A stretch of DNA of 64,000 nucleotides from Siderastrea radians (Eukaryota; Cnidaria; Anthozoa; Scleractinia; Rhizangiidae), in NCBI GenBank assembly GCA_964017195.1, contig OZ024890.1, positions 17,565,701-17,629,700 of the forward strand, given 5' to 3'. The notes beneath the pieces were generated by a model. It ran no database searches. It was not told the origin of the DNA and saw nothing but the letters and a program-made list of their open reading frames with translations. Position 1 is the first letter of the stretch; every line of letters starts with the position of its first letter. The translations under genes and the position numbers were made by a program. Shown here in pieces: positions 33,032 through 43,383 of the stretch.

Positions 33032-34804
33032 TAACCGGATGTTCTTTTCCGCGCAACTTTGCAAACTTCAATTCCACCGCAACATTGGTATTTTGATTGA
33101 CAACTTGCTCGGAGCAATTTGCAGCCGCCGCGAGCAACTTGCTCGCTTCAGTTTGCAAATTAGTTTGTGTACATTCCTCGGTAGATTGCTCTTGAAATCA
33201 GAAAACTGAGCTTGTACTACCAAAAAAATAACGAAAGCTGCACCGCTAGGAACAAGCGAGGTTAGTTGCTGCAATAATGCAGATGCAAGAGTAATTTTGT
33301 GAACTGATGCATGGTTCAATTTTACCTGTTACCATCCCCCCCGGGCAACCCCCGGGTCAAGTCCAGCCCTTCGGGCCCGGGGGTGGGGAATATGTTTGAA
33401 GCGGTCTTGTCCCGGGGGGAGGGGGGCGGGGCAAATCGAAAATAACTTCTCGTTTTTCTTGTGAAGCACGTCACTTCTCAGTGGACACAATGGCGCCGGA
33501 CCGCGTAAAGAAGACTGCCTATTTCCAGGGAAAATCTCTAGAATTTGTGAGAGACTGGGTGGAGAAGAATAATCTCTCAAAATTAAAATATGTATTCGAA
33601 GGCACGTTTATTATAAATTGATAAACGAATGTGCGTTTGATGCGTCCTCGAATGGATGGCGTTCGTCACAAACCTAGAAATATTTCTTAAGCGTATTTAT
33701 ATATATAATAAGATGACTGAAATAGACTTTATATAAAAACAGATGCACGACTTTATATTAAACGGAGATCTCAGTACAGTGTTCTTGTGAAACAAGCTCA
33801 GAAAAACTCCTTTAAAGTGCTGCCATCAATTTGTTCACCGGACCTCTTTTGTGCATGTGCTATATTTAGAATAAAACACGCGGTGAAGAACATTTCTTTA
33901 CTCGCCAGCCGTATGCCAGTGCGGTTAGACTTTTTTCTTCAGTTTTCTTCTTCAATGTAGTGTTCATGTTTTTTTAATACTATTCATGTAGTATCCTTCG
34001 TTCAGTAAACTCTAGAAAAGCGTTTAAGTTCTTGTCAAAACCTCTGGTTTTGCTATTGTATGGAACTCGGCAATATGGTTACCCATATTTTGAACACAAA
34101 ACAACGTATTTGTGGTCGATGAGTAGGACCGGGGGTTGGGAATTGTCTCTTTATGCGTGCCCGGGGGTGGGGAATAGACCGCCAAGAAAGAAAAAAATTG
34201 CAAATCCCCGGGGGTGTGCCCGGGGGGAATGGTAACAGGTAGAATTGAACCCTGTATAAATGACAGGAATGAGGTTTTGAAGTTGTTCGCCTCGGCCAGT
34301 CGCAAGTTTATTCGTGTAGATTTCTCTTCAAATTCCTCCTAAAGTTTGCAATATTAGAAATGTTGCTCAGAATATCATAAAAATAATTTTTCGTGATAGA
34401 AAAACTGACGACTGAAAACTATTTTATTTGGTGAAAAGCTATGAGATCCGCTGTTGAGATACAGTTGCTTTTGTAGACAATAATATGTTGTGGTTTAAAT
34501 CTCCTGTTTTGTTTTCATCACATGTAAAATTTGTCGTTGTTGCTTTAAATAAATTTGCCTCACGTTGTCGTTCGCATGACAGAACTCTAATTTCACCAGC
34601 TGGGTAATATTCCAAATCAAAGTTTCAATTTAAAAAGGAGTTTGCCAAGAAAACTAGCGACACAGCTTTCAAATGACACAACATCGCAACTGAAGCGAGC
34701 AAGTTGTTCGCGGCGGTTGGAAATTGCTCCGAGCAAGTTGTCAATCAAAATGCCAATGTTGCGGCGGAAGTTTGCAAAGTTGCCCGGAAAAGAACATCCG
34801 GTTT
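33032..34804. mobile_element. Outer inverted-repeat structure (arms about 130-170 bp)
   Basis: The left arm (33032-33160, from AACCGGATGTTCTTTTCC through CGCAACATTGGTATTTTGAT, TGACAACTTGCTCGGAGCAA and GAGCAACTTGCTCGCTTCAG) recurs in reverse complement at about 34685-34804. Weaker similarity extends inward to about 33195 and 34640. A second inverted-repeat element (33313-34252) sits inside. Frames on opposite strands of the two arms encode the same RNIGILIDNLLGAI string, which merely reflects the inverted copies. A non-autonomous DNA transposon is the simplest reading. Confidence 0.75.
33313..34252. mobile_element. Inner inverted-repeat element (CCCCCCGGG family)
   Basis: Left end GGTTCAATTTTACCTGTTAC, then CATCCCCCCGGGC, is mirrored by GCCCGGGGGGAATG, then GTAACAGGTAGAATTGAACC at the right, with one or two differences in about 33 bp. 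Both ends carry CCCGGGGGTGGGGAAT-type sequence. The C/G-run ends resemble the MITE at 14076-14530. I see no clear target duplication. The interior has no coding frame I can support. Confidence 0.8.
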
Positions 34805-35144
34805 GAGAGGCCCTGTTGGGGGGGGGGGGGGGGGTACCTATGTCCTCCGTCTGAATTGTAACTGTCCCAGTGTCACCCGTCGGAATTTCGCAACTTGGCC
34901 TCCTTTTTTTCCATTGACACTTGTCATTGCCTTTTGAATATGACATCCCATGCGCAACAACGGCAAATTAACAATGAGCACGAGAAAATTTCCCCTCTAT
35001 TCCTGGCACCAAGCGTATTACAAGAAGAACAATGTAGTATAGAAGTTTTAACTCTCAGTCAATTCAGTGTACATGTCTTGTAAAGCTAGCTGTAGGGGAA
35101 ATTGAAAAAAAAAAAAAAGAAAAACAACTTGTGAATGTTATATG
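34805..35144. other. Intergenic sequence with a G run
   Basis: A run of about 17 G lies near 34817-34833, and an A run near 35106-35120. No gene. Confidence 0.35.
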
Positions 35145-37017
35145 CTAAAGGTCCAAGCGATTTGGACGAATAACTGGTCTCCCGGATGCGGTGCGTAAAA
35201 GCATTCCGCCAAAGACCACGTCTGCAGGGCTGTCATCTTCAGAATCTTGATCACTGTCCTCCTCACAACTCTCTACTTCGAATTCTCTCTCGGGCAGAAG
35301 GTCTTCGATGTCATTTTGATATCTGAGAAATGTCTCGTACGATGCCTCACTCACTTTGAGAACATTTGTCTCTCTTTGGAAATGCCCTTCCTCTACTTTG
35401 TCACTATGCCATGTCGATGTATGCTTACTCTTCCATGTAATCTAAACAGAAGACAGTCTTCAAATGAACGAACGAATAATTGAATTTCACAACTGAGAGA
35501 ATTAAGTTCTTTGCCGCTGACGTCGGTTAGAATACTTCCTACAAAGAAGTGTCCTCTAAGCGTGATTCCACGAATATGATCGCGTTTCACTACCACTGCT
35601 CTACTAGCTTCAAATAAACATGCTCCTCCGCTAACTCGCTGCATCTCTGTGACCTCTGTATGTGTAGCTGTGATTTCGTTTGTGGCAGAAAAATCCAGAG
35701 GCCTTGGAAGAGGATCCGGTGTTGTGTGTGCGTACAGTGGAAGCGTCCCCACATTGTCTTTTGTACTTTGGTTACGAACGGTCAGCTGGCGAACTGGTTT
35801 TCCAAAGTTGTCTCGCCAGTCCCTCATCATCTTTTGATTTTCTTTGCTCATCTCCACGGAGGCTGGGCAAGATATTGATGGCAAGTCTCGGAAGGGCATC
35901 TTCGTACTCTCGGGTGCTTCATAGTACGAGTGTGGCGAGGTGTAATACACAAAGCCAGTGTCCGTTAACTGCTTTAGGGACTCGCGAATAGTGGGGACAA
36001 AGAGGTAGGCAAACTCTAAGACGGTGGGCATATCATTTCTCGAGCATTTCTTGAGCGCATCTGACTGTAGAAGTTCTCCGCCACAAGAATCAAGGTTGCG
36101 GCCAGTTTAAGATAACTTTGAAATCCTGGGTTTACCTCCTGGAAAAAATCTTTCATTGACGACAATGACTCTATAACGATTTCAACACTGCGTCGACTTT
36201 TTGCAGATATTGTTCCCTGCGGTCCCTGCGTTGCTGATTTCCTCCCCATTTTCCCTTGGACCTAATCTATCCATAAGTCCATCAATGAACTTAGTTCACT
36301 CAAAGAGGAAATAGCTTCTTCAGTGGTGTGACATTCTGCTTTAACTCCGCGAAGATGTACGCCAAACATTCTACACAATGAATGGAGTAGCTCAAGGATC
36401 TTGCAGAGGGAATTTGTTGGAGTCAGAATGAGTTTTATGGTTCCCACAGCTGTAACTACAACAAAAATGGATTTGCCTTCAGTGGACAACGCTTTTGGCT
36501 GAGAAAAGGAGGCTGCTAAGCTGCAACCATCTCGTGACTTGTCTGCACCAGATCCAGCAATCACTCGGATATCTGAGTTTGCCTGTGAAAAACGTCGAAC
36601 CACGCGAGATGTCCGGTCTGTGAAGATAACGCTCCCATCCGAGGACACATCCAACCCATGAACGGTATGGCAAAATCGTGTCCCATTTCTAACTATCACC
36701 TGGCTTTCAGAAGTTGAGGGATTGAACTTCGTGATGCCACCATTATTGCTCGAGTCAGCAACGTACACGATGTTTCCGTCAAAGGCCAATGCCATAGGTT
36801 GTCCTCCTTCAGGAAGCTTCAAAAGCAAGCTTACTGTTCCGTTTAGAAAGGCCCCATTGTTGTTGATGCATACTTGATAAATGGAGTGAGAATGGCTGTC
36901 AGACACCATAAGCAAGTCAGATGCTGCAGCGATAAGTGCTAGTGGTGTCTTGATTTCTTTATCCATTGGAAGAGTACTAAGGTCTGATGATGAATATTTA
37001 ATACATCTTCTTTGTTC
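35145..37017 (-). pseudogene. NHL-repeat protein gene, broken
   Basis: The first segment (about 37017-36265) encodes NHL-type propeller repeats: LLMVSDSHSHSIYQV, GQPMALAFDGNIVYVADSSN, VHGLDVSSDGSVIFTDRTSR, VIAGSGADKSRDG. A possible splice acceptor (TTAGCTTCAG) lies just before 37017, and an in-frame ATG is at 36966. An in-frame TAG (36262-36264) follows DLWID. The same frame then continues through TQGPQGTISAKSRRSVEIVI. Near 36030 the frame shifts to one reading TVLEFAYLFVPTIRESLKQL and WRDNFGKPVRQLTVRN. A further frame change near 35400-35450 leads to YETFLRYQNDIEDLLPEREF and the end RTASGRPVIRPNRLDL. The order resembles NHL-plus-tail genes I recall as multicopy in corals (recollection). One stop and at least one frameshift make a working protein unlikely, unless sequence errors are involved. 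Confidence 0.65.
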
Positions 37018-37949
37018 CTGAAGCTAAGTATACATCTCTCGTAAATCTGTTGTCAATTAGCCTGCTCCAGGTTCCACGATAGTATGTGGAGTGACTAAGA
37101 TCTAAGCTGTCTAAGAGCCTGGAACAGTCTTGTTGTAAACATTGCAAAAATGTCAAAAAATGATTCATTTCTGGTCACTGACAGATGTCACTGATGGTAG
37201 TGATAGAAATACGAAGCCACATAATGTCCATAATAAAAATTACTTATGTCTCTAAGTTATTACCTCGCCTTTGTTTATTCTGCTTTTTCTTAACAGACCT
37301 TTACAAAATATAAGTTGGAACAGCGCAGCCTGTTCTGGTTTTTAATAAAAACAATTACTGAGTCACTATTGTACTCAGGACCGTACCAGCCTGCCCTTGT
37401 AGGACTTGTAGGTCCTTGTATAGCAGATGTTGTAAAGAGACAAGACAGACAGTGGTCAATTAAAACTGTTAGTTTTAATTTGATGAACTCTGATAGGCAC
37501 TCACCTAGTTTCTCTTTCCTTTGGGACTTCTTCTTTTTGTGACTGTTGTATTTTTTTGTGACCTTTGTGTTTCGCCTAGTGTTTCCCCTATGCTCTATTT
37601 TTTTTTTCTCAAGAATGGTTGACCTTGCGTCCTTTGCGACCTCTGTGAAATCGGTGGCAATCGAGACGACGAGAAAGACGGAGAACCTGGAAACCTGACC
37701 TGGTCTGACCTGACAAAGACCTGATGTCATATGACTCATATGAGTACGCGCGTGGGATCGAAGTTCATAGTTTTACATTTGATGTACGTGATCACATGTC
37801 AGACATGTGAAATTGATGTTTTTTGTGTGTAAAATAGTAAAGCGTACGCAAGTCACGCAAACGCTTTTGAACCTTCGCAGTCGCTGTCGGCTTAGGTTAT
37901 TATTCGTGTCGCTCCTCTCTACTATATGTACTACTGCTACTAATACTAC
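37018..37949. other. Intergenic sequence upstream of the broken NHL gene
   Basis: An ATG-started 149-codon minus-strand frame (37290-37739) is Lys-rich with no domain; it holds a good splice-donor sequence (CTAGGTGAGTG, minus strand near 37500-37510). It might be a 5' exon, but nothing confirms this, so no gene is called. Confidence 0.3.
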
Positions 37950-38229
37950 AACTTTCTCTGCGAAGATAAAGTGTTGAACGATTTTAACGTATACAACGTA
38001 TATGAGCTGATCATGAATTAATTAAATAGTGAAATACCACTACTACAACTTTCTCTCTGATGATAAAGTGTTGAACGATTTTAGCGTGTACTACGGATAT
38101 GAACTGAATTACTTAAAATACTACTTCATCACGTAATTAATTCAGTTCATATCCGAAGTACACGTTAAAATCGTTAAACACTTTATCATCGTAGAGGGTA
38201 TGATCAACACTTTATATTCGTACTACTAT

Positions 38230-38299
<70 letters not shown>

Positions 38300-38440
38300 A
38301 CTACTACTACTACTACTACTACTTTCTCTGTGATGATAAAGTGTATAACGATTTTAACGTATACTGCGGATATGAACTGAATTAATGAAATAATAATAAT
38401 AATTATTATTATTAGTATTATTATTATTATTGATATTATC

Positions 38441-38518
<78 letters not shown>

Positions 38519-38900
38519 TTACTATTATTATTATTTTTATTTTTATTAATTCAGTTCATATCCGTAGTATACGTTAAAATCGTTATCATCATAGAGAAAG
38601 TAGTAGTAGTAGTAGTAGTAGTAGTAGAAGTAGTAGTAGTATTTTTTTAATGTGTTCGCGATACTCTCAGTGATGATAAAGTGTTTAACGATTATAACGT
38701 GTGCTATAGATATGAACTGAATTAATTAAGTAATGAAATAATATTTTAATTAATTCAGTTCATATCCGTAGTATACTTTATAAAACGTTAAACACTTTAT
38801 CATCGTAGAAAAAGTAGCTGGAGAAGTACTAATAATAGATTCAGTTCAAATACGTGGTATACGCTGAGTCCGTTAAACACTTCAACATCAGAGGAAAAGT
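37950..38900. repeat. Array of eight about 60-bp units in alternating orientation among microsatellites
   Basis: The unit core is TGATGATAAAGTGTTTAACG, then ATTTTAACGTATACTACGGA, then TATGAACTGAATTAATTA. Plus-oriented copies lie near 37950-38019, 38047-38115, 38321-38390 and 38664-38730; reverse copies near 38130-38200, 38545-38600, 38749-38815 and 38839-38900. Between them are (TAC)n, (TGC)n, (TAA/TTA)n and (TAG)n microsatellites. Adjacent opposite copies can form hairpins. Unit ends touch TACT/AGTA arrays (TACTTTCTCTG), so the microsatellites may have grown from unit ends. Not coding. Confidence 0.85.
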
Positions 38901-39371
38901 TCTTGCAGTCTTTGTGACCTAGTGCCCGCCTTTTGCAGTCTGTGAGCGCTACAGAAAGCTTCATTGTATTCCATTGCCAAGTTTATAACGAATATAAAGT
39001 GCATGTACGGCGTATCGTAAGTCAGAGTTATTTCGTTAAACAACAAAGGTTAAGTTTATCTTTCTGTGCTGGCCTGTGATCATGATGCTTTAGTTTATGC
39101 CAAGGGTTTAGCGGATTTAGCGCGCAAAGCGTACTTTGAAAGTGTAATTTGGTCACGTTGAGGAACAACGAGGACCGAATTATGTCTGTTCCTTTTGCCG
39201 TTGTATATTAAGAGCAAGATCTTGAAACCAATTGTGTTCTTCTGGTCGATTTGCCATTTCAACATTAATATGAAGACTGACACATCATGCCAGAACATAA
39301 CAAGTAACCAGTTTAGAAAACAAGTCACACCGTGGCTTCAAAGAGGGAAGGAACAAGAATTTTGGGAAACG

Positions 39372-39416
<45 letters not shown>

Positions 39417-40484
39417 AAAAGAATCCTTGAAAGAACTAAACGAGTCCATCGACGAGCTTAGTATTTATGGTAGGTTTAGAACTAATACAAAAGTGAATTT
39501 TACATTTCTCTACCTGTCTTGTATATCAAGATTTCAACACAATTTTTGCGATTAAAAGGTCTTAAATAAGATGTTACTTTTTCTCAGATGAACCTGACGT
39601 TGGTCGTAAACTGCCAAAAACAAGCACTCCAGTGAAAGCTCGGAGAAGACTTGCATGTCAATTCGATCGGCCAGAGAAGGAAGTCCATAGTGACGACGGT
39701 GACAATACGTGTAGAAGAGGAACGGAACACGATTTGACTCTCGGTTCCAAGCAGAACCCAAATCAGCCAAAGACTAAACGCCTTCTTGTTGGTAAGATTT
39801 AGCATCTTGTCCCCTTTCCCGTTCACATCACCCCTTGCTATCATACCTCGCGCTTCCGTGCCACGCGCGTTGCTCAACATGAAGACGACTGGGGACGAGT
39901 CAGGTTATCGGACAGTTTGATATATCACATGGAGAGTAATTTTATGCACTGGAAAATTGTTTGCAGCCAATCAAAATCAAGCTTGATGTTTTTCCTATTA
40001 CTTGAAGGTCCTTTAGTTCTTTTCTGGAGAATCACTCCCGCGCGTATCTATTTAAAATACATTAAATAACCGGCAAAATTATATAGGCCGCTTGATATAT
40101 ACCACTGAAGCTCTCATTTATTAGGTTAGGTTAAACAGATTAGATTAATGGTTTTAAAGGCTTAAGCCTCCGAAGTGTAAAGTCTCCACAATACCAAAAG
40201 TCACAACGCAAAAATCAGCGAAAGGTTGGAGCCTTCGAGCGACCAAAGGCCCGTGATGACCTGCTGTTTTCAGTTTTAATCTTCGAGGAAAAAAAGGTGC
40301 AATCTTTTCTCTAGGCATAATTCGATGAAACAAAATTGCTAGAAATGTTATATCCTCAAAATAAAAACCAGGAATTCTTTGTTACACAGCCATTTTTAAT
40401 GTCTTCAACTCATATATCTCCATTGTATTGAAAAATATCTTTTACGCAAGAATCTTATGATATGAAAAGTACGATATATGCAGT
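38901..40484. other. Intergenic sequence with a TTTC microsatellite
   Basis: (TTTC)n at 39373-39416. No gene supported; the frames around 39095-39880 show no domain. Confidence 0.35.
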
Positions 40485-40747
40485 CAGGGGTGTAGCCAGG
40501 GGGTTCTAGGGTGCCCGTGAAACCCCTTGGGAATGAAAACAAAAAATAGCAATCAGGTAAAACATCTATCTCGCAAAAAAAACATGTTATGCTTTTTGGA
40601 TTTTTAGTTCAGTGACTTACCGCTGTACAAAAAAAAATTAGGCTTTCAAACTGGCACAGTGCTTATTGCACAGCCACATATAGCACATGTTTGTTAGTGA
40701 CTGTTCATACGGGACCCCGCCAGTGAGAAAACCTGGCTACACCCCTG
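40485..40747. mobile_element. MITE with CAGGGGTGTAGCCAGG ends
   Basis: Left terminus CAGGGGTGTAGCCAGG (40485-40500) and right terminus CCTGGCTACACCCCTG (40732-40747) are perfect 16-bp inverted repeats. CAGT flanks both sides. CAG...CTG termini are typical of hAT-type elements. It ends 12 bases from the stop codon of fibrinogen-like gene A. A decayed relative lies at 53847-54067. Confidence 0.9.
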
Positions 40748-40753
40748 CAGTCA

Positions 40754-40759
40754 TTTATT
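40754..40759 (-). terminator. AATAAA directly after the stop codon of gene A
   Basis: On the minus strand the sequence is GCT TGA AATAAA TGACTGCAGGGG: the hexamer touches the stop codon. Cleavage 10-30 bases later would fall inside the MITE at 40485-40747, giving an extremely short 3' UTR. A more distal signal remains possible. Confidence 0.45.
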
Positions 40760-42619
40760 TCAAGCGATGCCATAGCACTTAAACTTTCCCAATGTATGGT
40801 AGCCCTTTTCATCACAGCCTGTGTAGTTGCTTACATCTCCAAACCTGAGCTGCATCACGGGAAGATGATTCTTGTTACTGAGAAGTCCGCTGTCTTCACG
40901 CCATACTCTGTCATTTTTATCACAGTTACAACCATAACTGGAGTCTGCGCATGAGTCGGTCATCCCACATGCGCACTTACCACTGACAGATGTTCCACCC
41001 CAGTACGTCATCTTAACAGAATCACGTGACACCCACCAGGCTGTTCCATCTTTGAACATCTTTGAACAATAACACTCATACTTGATAAACTGCTCACAGT
41101 GTGAGGAAACTCTGGTGAGACTCGCCAGCTGGGACAGACTCGCTCCTGTGTAATGAATGTCACGTGTGTAACATCCTGGAGGTTCGCATCCATCCACCAA
41201 TGTTCTGCTTTCACTGTCGTGACTGATGACTGTCACGCCACCTCCACTCTTGTCACTCATGTCACAAGAGACGTCAAACGGTAGCAAGCCCCCTTCGCCA
41301 TCAGGATCAATGACGTAGCTGCCACTTGGTGCGTTAGAGTCCAGCTTTTTTATATCGCTGCAAGACTTTGCTAACGCTGTGAGGAGAAAAAGAAATGAAG
41401 TGATGTTCTGAGAAAATTGTTTTGTCTATAAATAATCTAATTAAACTAACATTTGTGATTAATTAAATAATTAATTAATTTCGTTTATTTATGTCACCAG
41501 ATAGTTCTACATAAAATTTTCGGTTAAGCAGAACTGGTTAAGTGAGTTCTTACGGCTTTTAACTCTGAAAGTAGAGAGCGGCAGCCCAATGTATACAAAT
41601 GGTCCGTTTGTGTACTTAGGAGTTTGTTTGATAAATGCAAACGCATGATATTTCATACACATGAAGGTAAAATAAAGAACTCCTTCTTTTGCATGGCTGG
41701 TGACAATCAATAAGTCACAAGAAATGACCTCTTTTAATTAGTCACACGGTCTAGCTGTTGAACTATCCTTCCTGACATTAAATCAGTCCAGTGGCAGGTG
41801 CATCGTTTAAATTTTTTTCTCACTAAATGGCTGGTTCCCCTTTTTGAACAAATGTATTAATATTAACATATAATTTCGCATTAATCGATTGTCTTACTCT
41901 TGGTCTCCAACTGAATATTTAGTACGACAGTTTCATATATTGGATCAGGAAATTCAACATCCAACAAAATTAGCCTCTTCTTTCTAAGGAAGTTTGAAGA
42001 GAAAACAATAAAGGAAATACAATTTGTTTAATTACACGTGTAGTTCCGACGAAGAAGGGATTAGACTGATAATAGCTTTTTTTCTTGCGTTTCAATTTTG
42101 AATCTGATAGATTGTAACTTAGCTTTGCTCTGATGAACTTGTTAAAACAACGTGCGCGCGGCCCAAAGTACAATGGAGACGCTTGAATGCATAAAACATT
42201 ACTTATTTCACTTTTTCTGGTCTAAGGAATAACCGGAATCGAGTCACAATATAAGCTAAGACTACCGGACCTTTCACTGTCGTTACAATCACTGTCAGTG
42301 TTTTACCTGAATATCTCTCCATTCCCATGTACGTTGACAAAGGCTCTGGTACGAGGCAGGCGCGACAACTGTGCTCTTTTGATCTAGTGTTTAAATCGCA
42401 TTTCCTCGTGTCCCACCAAAAATTGAAGCTCATACATCGAGGATCGTCAACACACAAGTCAACGCAGTCAGGATAGCGCTGGACGAAGTTAGATCTGTAA
42501 GTTGTATTGAGGAGGGCAAATCCTCGTTGTGATCTCTGCCCGCGGCACAAGCCGCCATTTACGGCTGAAAGTGTCGGCCATAGATGGTACATTATGAGCA
42601 ATACGAAAATTGTACTCAT
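40760..42619 (-). CDS. Secreted PAN + CASPR-like fibrinogen-domain protein (gene A)
   Basis: Two exons. Exon 1 (42619-42307) starts at an ATG in good context (AAAGATGAGT), encodes a signal peptide (STIFVLLIMYHLWPTLSAVN) and a PAN/apple-like domain (RGFALLNTTYRSNF, YPDCVDLCVDDPRCMSFNFW, RKCDLN), and ends at a CAG|GTAAAA donor in phase 1. Exon 2 (41376-40760, 617 nt) follows the acceptor TTTCTCCTCACAG. It encodes KSCSDIKKLD, YVIDPDGEGGLLPFDVSCDM, VTVISHDSESRTLVDG, a CEQFIKYEC block, TYWGG, KCACG, CNCDKNDRVWREDSG and LPVMQL, and ends GKFKCYGIA. These blocks follow the fibrinogen-like domain of CASPR/contactin-associated proteins. No membrane helix follows, so the protein (about 309 residues) is probably secreted. 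The PAN and fibrinogen-like parts suggest carbohydrate or protein binding; ligand unknown. A missed small exon in the intron cannot be excluded. Confidence 0.8.
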
Positions 42620-43168
42620 CTTTCTGTGCAGGCTATGACTTTTCAACCAAACTTTCGTGAGCATTGAACAGGGAAAGCTAGGATATGTCTTAAGGAGCGG
42701 AAATGCAACCTTTCGAATAAATGACGTACTTATGCTAGTTGCCAATCGATATATCATTACTGGCTAGGGTTATTTCATTAATTTATATACAGTTTTTGTT
42801 TGAATTTCAACTTTTGAATGATGTTATGAATAAAATGTAAATTGTTTTTAATGGCCAAACTTTAACTTCGTCCAGTTCGAAAGTCACTAATGACCCCAAT
42901 GTGGGCAGTATATATTGAATTTTTGTTTGTCAAATATGCCCACCATTTTTTCAATTTTGACTGAAATGAAGAAAAGCCATTAGTAGCACAGTTGTCAGAC
43001 GTAACAGATTACACCTCGTAAGTGACATTTATTTATTCTTTCAACAAATGTCATTTTTCATCAAAACCAAAACGCCTGTCTACAACGACCTCGTGTCCAG
43101 GGTCTCCCAGTTCTACTCAGGGAACGAGTCAGACCACCTGCGTCAGGAAGACATCTGATCCATGTTAC
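42620..43168. other. Promoter side of gene A
   Basis: The open frame continues upstream of the chosen ATG on the minus strand (further ATGs at 42664 and 42757), but the signal peptide fits the ATG at 42619. No other feature. Confidence 0.35.
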
Positions 43169-43383
43169 CTAGCCTGAGAAAACAGCCGACGTTTCGCCAG
43201 GTTGCCACTTGAACCCTCTCAAAACGACGTCTGAGTAACGAGCGCAGAAATTCCATACTGATGACGCGTCACTACCCAGATCTAGGTAGTGCTTCTGATT
43301 ATTCTGATTATTCGTAACTCAGACGTCGTTTTGCGAGGGCTCATGTGGCGACCTCGCGAGAAGTCGGCTGTTTTCTCAGGCTA
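43169..43383. mobile_element. MITE with AGCCTGAGAAAACAGCCGAC ends
   Basis: Left AGCCTGAGAAAACAGCCGAC and right GTCGGCTGTTTTCTCAGGCT are perfect 20-bp inverted repeats, with further inner inverted blocks (AACGACGTCTGAGT / ACTCAGACGTCGTT). Flanks CATGTTAC (43161-43168) and CATGTTCC (43384-43391) agree at 7 of 8 bases, consistent with an 8-bp target duplication. 215 bp, non-coding. Confidence 0.9.

Noticed and set aside
33068..34946. Protein-like frames sharing RNIGILIDNLLGAI on both strands
   Set aside because: The similarity is explained by the inverted arms of the mobile element.
37290..37739. 149-codon minus-strand frame starting with ATG and holding a good splice donor
   Set aside because: Lys-rich without a domain, and a join to the NHL gene could not be confirmed; mentioned only as a possible 5' exon.
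37950..38900. CRISPR-like repeat array
   Set aside because: Units lie in both orientations with microsatellite spacers in eukaryotic sequence; not a CRISPR.
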